Origin: an uncultured bacterium | GTDB lineage: Bacteria; Planctomycetota; UBA1135; GCA-002686595 | Assembly (NCBI GenBank): GCA_902826945.1 | Contig: CADEGS010000008.1 | Coordinates: 1-53,607, forward strand | Direction of reading: 5' to 3' | DNA length: 53,607 nucleotides | Notes under the pieces: generated by a model | Told to the model about the DNA's origin: nothing | The model's input: the letters and a program-made list of their open reading frames with translations, nothing else | Databases searched by the model: none | Shown: one piece after another, positions 8,966 through 16,613 of the stretch | How positions within the stretch are numbered: the first letter of the stretch is position 1 | How the letters are laid out: every line of letters begins with the position of its first letter | Made by a program: the position numbers and the translations under genes

Positions 8966-8997
8966 TTGGCACCGCCTTGATCCGAGCCCGCTACCCT
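8966..8997 (+). promoter_or_regulatory. Candidate promoter of the di-haem cytochrome gene
   Basis: A 32-nt block with TTG at its start, CCTTGA at offset 10 and CTACCCT at its end. The same three elements at the same offsets occur at 29848-29879 upstream of the ncRNA candidate. It would give a 5' leader of about 65 nt before the ATG at 9070. The spacing does not fit a standard 17-bp sigma-70 promoter, so the sigma factor is unknown. Confidence 0.4.
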
Positions 8998-9069
8998 GGA
9001 CGCCTCGCTCACGAGCGCGCCGTCGCACCTCCTCCCCCCGACGGCGGTCCTCTGCGGAGACCACCCTGG

Positions 9070-12000
9070 ATGAAGCTCCACGCATCGCACCTCGCGTTCC
9101 TCCTCGCCGCGGCCCCCGCGCTGCATGCGCAGGCGCCGGCCGGGCCTCCGGCGCTCGGTCCCGACGCCCTCGGCGCCGTCCTCGACGTCACGCCCGGCGA
9201 GCCGAGCCCGGCCGCCTTCGCGAACTTCGAGACGCCGCACGTCGCGCCGATCGCGATCGCCACGCTCGGCAGCGGGCCCGCGGCGCACGACTGGCTGCTC
9301 GTGTGCAACACGCCCGACAACTCGGTCGAGATCTACGACGCCTCGCCGCCCTTCGACTTCGTCGCGCGCGTGGGCGTCGGCCTCGGGCCGGCGACGGTGC
9401 GCTGGAGCCCGCAGCTCTCCTCCTTCTTCACCTGCAACTTCGACGGCGACTCGGTCAGCCGCGTGCGGCTCGAGCTGGTCGGCGGCGTGCCGGTCGCCTC
9501 GCTGCAGCGCACCGACCGCGTCGGCGACGAGCCGGCCGACGTCGCCTTCACCTCGGGCGGCGCCGTGGCGGTGGTGTCCCTGAGCGGCACCTCGCGCCTG
9601 GCCTTCCGCTCCGCGACCGACCTGACCGCGCTGGTTCTCGCCGACGTCGTGCCGGAAGTCCCGAACCCGAACGTGCCGGGCTCGACGCTCGTCACCAAGG
9701 CGCCGCGCCAGCTCGAGCTGCGCGCGGACGGCCGCTTCGTCGCGCTGAACTTCTTCGGCGGCATCACGCACGCGAGCATGCCCGCCGCGCGCCGCTGCGA
9801 CTTCGACCTGTGGTGGCTCGACCCGCTGGCGGACCCCGCGCCGCAGCGCGTCGCCGGCCTGGGGACGATCAACCAGGCCTTCGCCTTCAACGCCGCCGGC
9901 GACCGGCTGTTCGTCGTCGGCACGCTCGGCGGGCACCTCGACGCGAAGGGCGTCGCCGCGGTGAGCGAGCTCCCGACCGGCTTCACGCGGAGCTGCCTGT
10001 GGGTCGTGGACGCGACGCAGGGCCTGGCGCCGCTCGTGCAGCCCTTCGCGCAAGCGGGGCTGGTCGGCGGGCCGCTCCTGCAGAGCGTCGACCTCAACCA
10101 GGATCTGGCGCAGCCCGGCCTGGTGCCGGTCGCGCCCGCGCTCGGCCTCTCGCAGCCGAGCGCCGTGCTCGTGCGCGAGTCGGCCGCCGGCCCGCACGGC
10201 GTGGGCCAGGTCGTGGTCGCCTTCCAGCACTCCGACAAGGTCGCCTTCCTCGAGCCGTCGGCCGCCGCGCCGGGCGGCTGGACGATCGCGCGCCTCGCGA
10301 TCCCCTTGCCCGGCTCGCCGAACGGCTACTCGATCGCCGGGCCGAGCGGCCTGGCGCAGAGCGCGACCGCCGCCGACCCGGCCACGCCGGGCCAGCCGGG
10401 CCTGGTCTACGTCGCGAACCGCTTCAGCGACAGCGTGGCGGTCGTCAACCCGCACACGAAGACGCTCGTCGCGCACTTCGCGCTGCACCAGGACCCGACG
10501 CCGGCCTTCGTGAACCGCGGGCGCGAGTTCCTCTACGGCGCGCAGCACTCCGGCAACGGCTTCGTCGCGTGCGCGTCGTGCCACGTGCAGGGGCGCACGG
10601 ACGGCATGGCCTGGGACCTCGGCAACCAGCCGGCCGGGCCGGCGATCCCGCCCGCGTTCGTGGACGGCAACAACTGGAACCTGGCGGCGAACCCGCTCTT
10701 CCCCGAGCAGAAGGGCCCGCTCGTCACGCAGACCCTGCAGGGCCTCCTGAACCACCCCGTGCAGGCGAAGAGCCGCTTCCTGTTCACGAACGCGCCCTAC
10801 CACTGGCGCGGCGACAAGGCGGGCTTCACCGACTTCAACGAGGCGTTCCACGAGCTGCAGGGCAAGCCCGACATCGGCACGCCGGGCGACCCGCGCGGCG
10901 TCACCGAGGAGGAGATGCGCGCCTTCGAGTCGTTCGTCTTCAGCATCCTGGTGCCGCCGAACCCCGAGCAGCCGCTCGGCCGCGTGCCGACCGGCGCGCT
11001 GGGCGTCGACCCGAACGACCCGTTCACCGCCAGCGGCGGGCGGCGCGGCCTGCAGCTCTTCTTCAACCAGCCCTCGGTGGACGTGCGCTCGTGCTTCGAC
11101 TGCCACAACCTGCCGGACGGCAGCACGAACAGCTCGACCCTGGCCTTCAACGTGGCGCGCACCCTGACCGGCGGCCCGGCGCAGAAGCACCCGTTCGAGT
11201 CGTCCAGCCTGCGCAACCTGCGCCAGCGCGAGGCCGTGCTGCACGACGACTTCGGCTTCTCCGCGACGCGCTTCGTGCGCGACACGGGCCTCTTGCACGC
11301 GGGCGTGCCGAACTTCCTCGGGATCGACTTCTCGATCAACACGTTCGTGCACACGAACTTCGGGCCGATGATGCCCGGAGCGGGCGCGCTGCAGCAGCAG
11401 ATGACCGCGGACGTGGTCGAGATCACGCGCTCGCTCGACTCGGGCACGGCGCCGGTGGTCGGCTTCGCCTACACGCTGACGCCCTCGATCCCGGGCCAGG
11501 ACGCCGTCGTCCTGGCCTTCCTCGAGGGGCAGGTGCGCGAGGGCAACGCCGGCCTGGCGGCCTACGCGCGCAGCGGCGGCGCGGAGCGCGGCTACTGGTT
11601 CGACGTCACCGCCGACCCGCCGGCCTGGCGCGAGGAGGGCACGGCCACGCTGCTGTCGCGCGCCGCGCTGGCGGCGCTCGTGCAGGGCGCCGACGACGTC
11701 GTGGTCGTGCAGGCGACGCCGCTGCTCGAGGAGCGGCGCATCGCGAGCCTGGACGGCACGCCCGCTCCGCTCCCGCTCCCCGCGCGCGCGCCGCGCGACG
11801 TCGTGCTCGAGCCGATGGCGCCCGGCACGTTCTACGCGGACGCGACGAAGTTCACCGGCAACCTGCACTGGCCCGACCCGCCCGCCGGCACGACGATGTG
11901 GTCCTTGCGCCACCTCCAGCACGCCGTCGTCGGCCCGTCGTACGGCGTGCCCGCGATGCGCCACGAGCCGCCGCGCCGCTTCCGCGTCACGGGCGCGGGC

Positions 12001-12351
12001 ATCCGGCCCGGCGCGCGCCTGGGGCTCGTCGTGCCGACCTGGCTGCCCGCGCCGGCCGATCCCTACCACGTGCTCGAGCTCGACCTCGTCCCGACCGCGC
12101 ACGAGATCGGCGGACGGCAGGTGTGGGAGAGCGTGCAGGAGCTCGACGCGCACCTGCAGATGGCCTTCCTGAACGGCGGGCCGTTCCGGCCCGAGGTGCA
12201 GCACGTGCTCGAGCGCGACCCGCTGGCGGATCCCGGCCAGCTCGACCCGGCGCTCTACAACAGCTACCTGCCGGTCGTGTGGAACACCGGGGCGCCCTTC
12301 CTGCCCGCCGGCGCGAGCTGGCAGACGCTGCGCGTGCAAGCGGGTCGCTGA
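9070..12351 (+). CDS. Exported propeller-type protein with two haem c sites
   Basis: A 1093-aa secreted protein. ATG 9070 gives a signal peptide (KLHASHLAFLLAAAPALHAQ). Residues about 40-490 look like a YncE/YVTN-type beta-propeller, with repeated short strands and VYVANRFSDSVAVVNPHTKT near its end. Two CxxCH haem c motifs follow: C501-ASC-H505 in a CASCHVQGRTDG context, and C675-FDC-H679. The first context resembles the MauG/cytochrome c peroxidase superfamily, so electron transfer or peroxidase-like chemistry outside the cytoplasmic membrane is likely. The C-terminal ~300 residues are not recognised. No maturation genes are adjacent; haem attachment would need cytochrome c biogenesis elsewhere. 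The gene is a single transcription unit ending in a long hairpin. Confidence 0.9.
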   Translation: MKLHASHLAFLLAAAPALHAQAPAGPPALGPDALGAVLDVTPGEPSPAAFANFETPHVAPIAIATLGSGPAAHDWLLVCNTPDNSVEIYDASPPFDFVARVGVGLGPATVRWSPQLSSFFTCNFDGDSVSRVRLELVGGVPVASLQRTDRVGDEPADVAFTSGGAVAVVSLSGTSRLAFRSATDLTALVLADVVPEVPNPNVPGSTLVTKAPRQLELRADGRFVALNFFGGITHASMPAARRCDFDLWWLDPLADPAPQRVAGLGTINQAFAFNAAGDRLFVVGTLGGHLDAKGVAAVSELPTGFTRSCLWVVDATQGLAPLVQPFAQAGLVGGPLLQSVDLNQDLAQPGLVPVAPALGLSQPSAVLVRESAAGPHGVGQVVVAFQHSDKVAFLEPSAAAPGGWTIARLAIPLPGSPNGYSIAGPSGLAQSATAADPATPGQPGLVYVANRFSDSVAVVNPHTKTLVAHFALHQDPTPAFVNRGREFLYGAQHSGNGFVACASCHVQGRTDGMAWDLGNQPAGPAIPPAFVDGNNWNLAANPLFPEQKGPLVTQTLQGLLNHPVQAKSRFLFTNAPYHWRGDKAGFTDFNEAFHELQGKPDIGTPGDPRGVTEEEMRAFESFVFSILVPPNPEQPLGRVPTGALGVDPNDPFTASGGRRGLQLFFNQPSVDVRSCFDCHNLPDGSTNSSTLAFNVARTLTGGPAQKHPFESSSLRNLRQREAVLHDDFGFSATRFVRDTGLLHAGVPNFLGIDFSINTFVHTNFGPMMPGAGALQQQMTADVVEITRSLDSGTAPVVGFAYTLTPSIPGQDAVVLAFLEGQVREGNAGLAAYARSGGAERGYWFDVTADPPAWREEGTATLLSRAALAALVQGADDVVVVQATPLLEERRIASLDGTPAPLPLPARAPRDVVLEPMAPGTFYADATKFTGNLHWPDPPAGTTMWSLRHLQHAVVGPSYGVPAMRHEPPRRFRVTGAGIRPGARLGLVVPTWLPAPADPYHVLELDLVPTAHEIGGRQVWESVQELDAHLQMAFLNGGPFRPEVQHVLERDPLADPGQLDPALYNSYLPVVWNTGAPFLPAGASWQTLRVQAGR

Positions 12352-12408
12352 GCCACGAGGCTCGAGGGCCTCGCGTCTCGCGAGGACCCTCGAGCCTCGT
12401 GGCTCAGC
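12347..12408 (+). terminator. 29-bp hairpin enclosing the stop codon of the cytochrome gene
   Basis: A 22-nt left arm (12347-12368) pairs perfectly with 12387-12408. The interior continues as CCTCGCG/CGCGAGG around a TCT triloop with one bulged A. The TGA stop (12349-12351) is inside the stem. No T-tract follows; instead a conserved repeat begins 2 nt later. Confidence 0.75.
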
Positions 12409-12409
12409 G

Positions 12410-12501
12410 CCGCGGCCGCATGGCCGCGGCCGGCGCGCCAGCGCCGTGGCGCCGCAGGCGCGACCCCATCGTCGCGCAGCGACGGAAGCACGTGTAGACC
12501 G
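12410..12501 (+). repeat. Dispersed structured repeat, copy B
   Basis: This near-identical partner of copy A (8177-8319, opposite strand) starts immediately after a stop-codon hairpin, as copy A does. It contains the perfect palindromic stem CCGCGGCC/GGCCGCGG, the small stem GCGCC/GGCGC, and the alternative stems GCGAC/GTCGC and GTCGC/GCGAC. It ends in a shared GTAGACCG. The hairpins upstream differ in sequence between the two copies, but the repeat does not. Confidence 0.75.
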
Positions 12502-12618
12502 TCGTCGCCAGCCCCGCCATGGGAGCCGCGAGCCGAGCGCCGCCACGCTGGCTTGTGGGCGCAGGTCTCGGGATTCTTTCCGGCTCATGGCCTCCCGCCC
12601 CGGTCCGGCGTGCGCGCC

Positions 12619-12725
12619 GGCCGGGGCGCAGCGGCCGGTCTCGGGGACCGGGCTCCCCCGCGGGCTGCAAACCCGTCGAGGACGCTGGACAGGCGCCCTG
12701 CCGGGTTCGACTCCCGGCCCGGCCT
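12619..12725 (+). tRNA. tRNA-like gene, anticodon GCA (Cys), long variable arm
   Basis: The T arm is canonical: CCGGG, loop TTCGACT, CCCGG (12701-12717). The anticodon arm is GCGGG, loop CTGCAAA, CCCGT (12660-12676). This reads anticodon GCA for Cys and resembles E. coli tRNA-Cys, including the G-T closing pair. Between them lie 24 nt that fold into a class II-like variable arm (AGGACGC with GCGCCCT, one mismatch). The discriminator is T (12725), as in tRNA-Cys, and CCA is not encoded. The 5' end is uncertain. GGCCGGG at 12619 pairs perfectly with CCCGGCC (12718-12724) but leaves an overlong D region. GGCCGGT at 12633 leaves a normal 20-nt D region (GGGGA/TCCCC stem) but has one acceptor mismatch. 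A hairpin plus T-tract follows. Confidence 0.6.
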
Positions 12726-12728
12726 CTC

Positions 12729-12749
12729 CGCCGCGCGCGCGGCGCCTTT
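12729..12749 (+). terminator. Intrinsic terminator after the tRNA-like gene
   Basis: CGCCGC, loop GCGC, GCGGCG (12729-12744), then CC and TTT. It starts 4 nt after the predicted discriminator base, supporting a short independent RNA transcript. Confidence 0.5.
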
Positions 12750-12798
12750 CGCGGCGCGGCGCATGCGCGCGCGCGGCGCGCCTGGCATGGTGGCGCGC

Positions 12799-14106
12799 AT
12801 GACGCGCGCGAGCGGAGCGGGGAAAGCGCTCGGCCCGGCCATGCTGACCGCGCTCGTGGTCGGGAACATGGTCGGCTCGGGCGTGTTCCTGCTGCCGGCC
12901 TCGCTGGCGCCCTTCGGCGGCGTCAGCGTCCTCGGCTGGGTCGTCACGGCCGCGGGCTCGGCCTGCATCGGGCTCGTGCTGGCGCGCCTGGCGCGCCGGC
13001 GGCCCGAGGCCGGCGGCCCGTACGCCTACACGCGCGCGGCGTTCGGCGAGCTGGCCGGGTTCCTCGTCGGCTGGGGCTACTGGATCTCGTGCTGGTGCGC
13101 GCAGGCGGCGATCGCCGTCGCCATGGTCGGCTACCTCGCGAAGCTCGCGCCGGCGCTCGAGAGCCCCGCGGCCGGCGGCGCGGCCGCGATCGGCGCGATC
13201 GCGCTCCTGTGCGCCGTCAACGTGCGCGGCGTGCGCGAGGCGGGCGGCGTGCAGCTCGTCACGACCGTGCTCAAGGCGCTGCCGCTCTTGGCCATCGCCG
13301 CATTCGGGCTGGCGCGCTTCGATCCCGGCCTGCTCGAGCCGTTCAACCCGACCGGCGAGCCGCTGGCGCGCGCGGTGCGCGGCTGCCTGGCGCTCACGCT
13401 GTGGGCCTTCCTCGGCTTCGAGTCGGCCTCGGTCGCCGCCGAGGACGCCGAGGACGCGCGCCGCGACGTGCCGCGCGCGACGCTCGTCGGCATCGCGCTC
13501 GTCGCGGCGCTCTACCTCGCGAGCACGCTGGCGGTGCAGGGGCTCGTCCCGCGCGAGACGCTGGCGCGCTCGAGCGCGCCCTTCGCCGACGCGGCGCAGA
13601 TCCTGTGGGGCGAGCGCGCCGGGCGGCTGGTCGCCCTGGGCGCGGCGGTGTCGTGCTTCGGCGCGCTGAACGGCTGGACGCTGGTCGCCGGCCGCCTGCC
13701 GCTCGCCATGGCGCGCGACCGGCTCTTCCCGGCCGCCTTCGCGCGCGCGCCGCGCGGCACGCCCGCCCTCGCGCTCGTCGTGTCGAGCGCCCTGGCGGTC
13801 GGGCTCGTCCTCGCGGCGCGCTCGGGGCATGGGACGCTCGTCGGCATGTTCGACGAGATGATCCTGCTCGCGACGCTCTCGACGCTGGTGCCGTTCGTGT
13901 TCTGCGCCATGGCCGAGATCCTGCTGCGCGCGCGCGACGCCGCGCCCGGCGCGCCCGCCGCGCGCTGGGCCACGCCGGTGGCGCTCTCCGCCTTCGCCTA
14001 CTCGCTGGTCGCGATCGAGGGCGCCGGCGACGAGGCGGTCGCGCGCGGCTTCCTGCTGCTCCTCGCCGGCATCCCGCTCTACGTGCTGGCGCGCCGCCGG
14101 AGCTGA
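12799..14106 (+). CDS. APC-superfamily amino-acid permease
   Basis: A 435-aa integral membrane protein with about 12 hydrophobic segments. TM1 contains the family hallmark VVGNMVGSGVFLLP, matching the unwound helix that binds the amino-acid backbone in AdiC/PotE-like exchangers. WAFLGFESAS is the typical TM6 binding segment. The length and order fit the amino acid/polyamine/organocation superfamily; the substrate cannot be told. Start choice: ATG 12799 (MTRASGAG) or ATG 12787, 12 nt upstream; neither has a clear Shine-Dalgarno. The gene is downstream of the Cys-anticodon tRNA-like gene on the same strand, but a terminator separates them, so I infer no functional link. Confidence 0.9.
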   Translation: MTRASGAGKALGPAMLTALVVGNMVGSGVFLLPASLAPFGGVSVLGWVVTAAGSACIGLVLARLARRRPEAGGPYAYTRAAFGELAGFLVGWGYWISCWCAQAAIAVAMVGYLAKLAPALESPAAGGAAAIGAIALLCAVNVRGVREAGGVQLVTTVLKALPLLAIAAFGLARFDPGLLEPFNPTGEPLARAVRGCLALTLWAFLGFESASVAAEDAEDARRDVPRATLVGIALVAALYLASTLAVQGLVPRETLARSSAPFADAAQILWGERAGRLVALGAAVSCFGALNGWTLVAGRLPLAMARDRLFPAAFARAPRGTPALALVVSSALAVGLVLAARSGHGTLVGMFDEMILLATLSTLVPFVFCAMAEILLRARDAAPGAPAARWATPVALSAFAYSLVAIEGAGDEAVARGFLLLLAGIPLYVLARRRS

Positions 14107-14245
14107 CGCGGGAGAGCGGCGCGGGCCGCCCGGCGCGGCTACCATGCTGCAACTCTCCCGGGAACCAGTTCGGTGTCCCCCTGGGAGCCCGTGGTCCCTG
14201 GGCCGCGGGCTCCCCCTCTCCCGGGCGGCGCGGCGCGCAGCGGTG

Positions 14246-14251
14246 TACGCT
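14246..14251 (+). promoter_or_regulatory. -10-like TACGCT, probable leaderless start
   Basis: TACGCT lies exactly 6 nt before the ATG at 14258, and there is no Shine-Dalgarno. This places the transcription start at or next to the start codon. Confidence 0.45.
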
Positions 14252-14257
14252 CGGCGC

Positions 14258-15340
14258 ATGAAGCTCGCCGCTCTGCTCCTCGTCGCTCTCGTCGGCTCGC
14301 CCGTCGCCGGTCCGCAGGAGGAGCCCGACGACGCCGCGCTGCTCCAGGCCTGGGAGTCGCTCGCGCGCAGCAAGAGCCGCAAGGAGAAGGTGGCGAAGGC
14401 GTTCCTGGCGAAGGTCGAGGCGCTGGACAGCGAGCAGCTCCAGCTCGTGCGCGAGCTGTGCCAGGACGCCAAGAAGCCGAAGAAGCCCGGCAAGCCGCCG
14501 TACTTCGACCCGAGCGAGCACCTGCGCAACCAGCCCGTGCGGCGCAAGGCGGTGGACCCCGAGGACGAGCGCTACCTCGCGGTGCAGCGGCGGCTGCTCG
14601 GCGACCCGAGCGGGCGCGCGCTGCGCTGCGCCTATCGCTACGACTGGTACGAGCGCGCCGTCGTGAAGACGGGCGAGCCGGACGACCCCGAGCTCGTGTT
14701 CCACAACGCGCTCTGCGGCTACCCGCCCGGCCTCGACCTGGCGCGCGCGCAGGCGCTCGCGCGGCTGGACCGCGGCGACGAGGAGGCGACGCTGCGCGCC
14801 TTCGCGAACAGCTACACCGACCGCGCCGGCGGGCTCTACCCGGGCATCACGCTGTACGACGCGTGGCTCTCGGGGCAGACGGTCGAGATGCCCGACGTGG
14901 ACGCGCTCGGGATCGTGCACACGCTGCTCGACGACTGGAAGACGTGGCCCGATCCGGTGCCCGACGACCGGCACGACGCGCTCTACGCGAAGCTGGGCGA
15001 GCTCTTCGCCCGCGCGCGCGACTGGCGCGAGCCGCGCGAGTCGCTGGCCGACACGCTGCTCGTCGCCGACCCCGTGCCGCGGCGCGGCTACGAGTCGCTG
15101 CACGGGAACTTCCACGCGCTGTGGGCCAAGCACGGCTCCGACGTCGGCGCGCTGGCGGCCGAGTTCCCCGGCGTGGACGGCTGGCGCCCGTGGGTCGAGG
15201 CCTGGGTCGAGACGTGCAAGACCGTGCCCGGCGTGTGGGAGGAGGGCCAGGCGCGCGCCAAGCGGCTGGAGGAGAGCGCCGCGCTGGTGCGCGCCGCGCT
15301 GGCGCAGGCGATGCGCGAGCAGGGCGTCCTGGACGACTGA
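14258..15340 (+). CDS. Exported protein of unknown function
   Basis: A 360-aa protein with a short signal peptide (MKLAALLLVALVGSPVAG). The mature part is mostly helical and charged. Residues about 30-75 are Lys-rich and probably coiled (ARSKSRKEKVAKAFLAKVEAL, then a KKPKKPGKPP linker). The remainder contains several Trp/Tyr-rich segments (RYDWYERAVV, LHGNFHALWAKHG, WRPWVEAWVETC). No catalytic motif or known family is recognised. ATG 14258 was chosen because it starts the signal peptide and sits 6 nt after TACGCT. It is convergent with the DUF4142-like gene, and the gap between them holds a 24-bp inverted repeat. Confidence 0.82.
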   Translation: MKLAALLLVALVGSPVAGPQEEPDDAALLQAWESLARSKSRKEKVAKAFLAKVEALDSEQLQLVRELCQDAKKPKKPGKPPYFDPSEHLRNQPVRRKAVDPEDERYLAVQRRLLGDPSGRALRCAYRYDWYERAVVKTGEPDDPELVFHNALCGYPPGLDLARAQALARLDRGDEEATLRAFANSYTDRAGGLYPGITLYDAWLSGQTVEMPDVDALGIVHTLLDDWKTWPDPVPDDRHDALYAKLGELFARARDWREPRESLADTLLVADPVPRRGYESLHGNFHALWAKHGSDVGALAAEFPGVDGWRPWVEAWVETCKTVPGVWEEGQARAKRLEESAALVRAALAQAMREQGVLDD

Positions 15341-15399
15341 CCGCCGGGAACGGGCCTCGGAGGCGCGGGGGAGCGCGCCGACGAGGAGGCGGTGACCTC

Positions 15400-15578
15400 A
15401 GACGCATCCCTCACCACCTCACGAGCGAGATCGTCGTAGACCGGGTGCAGATCGGTGCTTCGCGACCGAAGCGCGTGCAGGCGACCTCGAGCAGGTCGTC
15501 GAACCCGGTGAGGGAGCGAAGTGCCGAGCTGCGCCCGGGATGCGGCGATGTCGCCGTGGGGTGGTGAGGGATGCGTCT
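15400..15578. repeat. 24-bp inverted repeat enclosing a foldable 131-bp core
   Basis: The arms at 15400-15423 and 15555-15578 are complementary over 24 bp with one G-T pair (AGACGCATCCCTCACCAC... against ...GTGGTGAGGGATGCGTCT). Inside, ACCGGGT pairs with ACCCGGT and encloses two small hairpins (GCTTCG/CGAAGC and GACCT/AGGTC). GGCGA/TCGCC forms another beside the right arm. The right arm ends at the stop codon of the 15577 gene. The element fills the gap between convergent genes and could be a bidirectional terminator, a structured RNA or a small non-autonomous mobile element. There is no open reading frame and no obvious target-site duplication. Confidence 0.7.
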
Positions 15579-16302
15579 AGCGCGGCGCGTCCGGCTCCGG
15601 CGCTCCGGCCGCGGCGCGCGCCCCGTCGGCCGGCGCCTCGAGCCCCCGCTCCAGGTCCTCGGCCCGGCGCAGGTGCTCGGTGACCGCGCGCCGCGCGTCG
15701 CGCAGCGCGGGCACCAGGTCGGGCGTCGCGTGGCGCTCGAACACCGTCAGCGCGTCCTTCGCGCGGCGCTGCCCGGCGATCGCCATGGCCAGGTAGCAGC
15801 GGTCGAAGCTCCCGTCGTCCTTCTGCTTGAGGACCGTGCGCGCGGAGTCGAGGTGCTCCCGCCCGAGCTCCTGCACGAGGGGGAGCGCGTCGATCGAGCG
15901 CGTGCGCGAGGACCCCGCCTCGCGGGCCGCGCCCTCGGCGGGGTCGCCCTCCGCGGCACCGCTGCGCTGGCGCTCGGCCGCCGTGGCCGAGGCACCGCTC
16001 TCGCGATAGCCCACCGCCGCGGCGAAGGGCTCGAGCGCGCGCGCGACGGCGCGCCGCTCCTCGATCACCGCGCTCGCCAGGGCCTTCACCGCGGGATCCT
16101 GCGCGCGCTGCTCGGCGACCTGCGCCAGCTCGACCTCGCTCTGCCCCTCGACGAGCAGCCACGCGGCGAGCAGGCCGTCTCCGCGATCGAGCTCCTCGGG
16201 CCGGGATGCGCTCGCGCCGGCCCGTCCGGCGGGAACGGAGCGCGGATCCTGGAGGGCGAGCAGCGAGGCGGCGAAGGCGGTCGCGAGGAAGGCGTGTCGC
16301 AT
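15577..16302 (-). CDS. Exported DUF4142-like protein
   Basis: A 241-aa protein starting at ATG 16302, with GGAGA 6 nt upstream. A short signal peptide (RHAFLATAFAASLLALQ) is followed by a helical domain resembling DUF4142, a ferritin-like four-helix fold without obvious metal ligands. An N-terminal half (VELAQVAEQRAQDPAVKALA) and a C-terminal half (FDRCYLAMAIAGQRRAKDAL, then VTEHLRRAEDL) match the family pattern. They are separated by a low-complexity insert rich in Ala, Glu and Arg (about residues 100-140). The function is unknown; some relatives are described as periplasmic. The family assignment is from pattern memory and is moderate. Confidence 0.75.
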   Translation of the reverse strand: MRHAFLATAFAASLLALQDPRSVPAGRAGASASRPEELDRGDGLLAAWLLVEGQSEVELAQVAEQRAQDPAVKALASAVIEERRAVARALEPFAAAVGYRESGASATAAERQRSGAAEGDPAEGAAREAGSSRTRSIDALPLVQELGREHLDSARTVLKQKDDGSFDRCYLAMAIAGQRRAKDALTVFERHATPDLVPALRDARRAVTEHLRRAEDLERGLEAPADGARAAAGAPEPDAPR

Positions 16303-16613
16303 GGCGGTCTCCGTTGGTGCGGGACGGGTCGGTCGAGGCCCGCCAGCCTCGTGCAAGACCCGTACCGCGCGCGGCGCGGCGAGCGGCCCCCTCCCGGCCG
16401 CGCGGGCGTCCTCCGCGCCGCGCCCGCGACTCGCTTTCTACATTCGTGCGGCGCGCCGCGCCGCCGTCGCCGCTCGGATCCGGGCCCGCGCCGCGCCGCG
16501 CGCGCATCCCGCGCCGCGAGGCGCTGGACCGGTCCTTGCTGGCGGGGGGACAGTCCCGCGCGGCCGATCGAACGCTCCGCGCGCATCCCGAGGCGACACA
16601 CCACTTTCCGACC
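16303..16613. other. Intergenic region upstream of the ferritin-like gene
   Basis: A stretch of 311 bp between divergent genes. The only promoter-like signal is TACATT (16439-16444) on the plus strand, which would give a leader of about 160 nt for the gene at 16614. No -35, repeat or gene is seen. Confidence 0.4.

Noticed and set aside
8966..8982. Sigma-54 promoter (TGGCAC...TTGA)
   Set aside because: The GG to G[A/C] distance is one base too short and the -12 element lacks the GC. A TACCCT hexamer offers a simpler explanation.
12410..12501. Integron attC site or CRISPR repeat
   Set aside because: There are no conserved attC core sites, no integrase, no regularly spaced repeats and no cas genes. 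Only two copies lie in the window, in opposite orientations and 4 kb apart.
12619..12725. tRNA-Sec (selC)
   Set aside because: The anticodon is GCA, not TCA; the discriminator is T instead of G, and no 8-bp acceptor can be formed. No SelA/SelB-like genes are in the window. A selC origin is kept only as a hypothesis.
8860..14547. A 1895-residue minus-strand reading frame spanning several genes
   Set aside because: It is antisense to well-supported genes (di-haem cytochrome, APC permease) and is composed of Arg/Ala/Gly-rich frame-shadow sequence. This is a by-product of extreme GC content.
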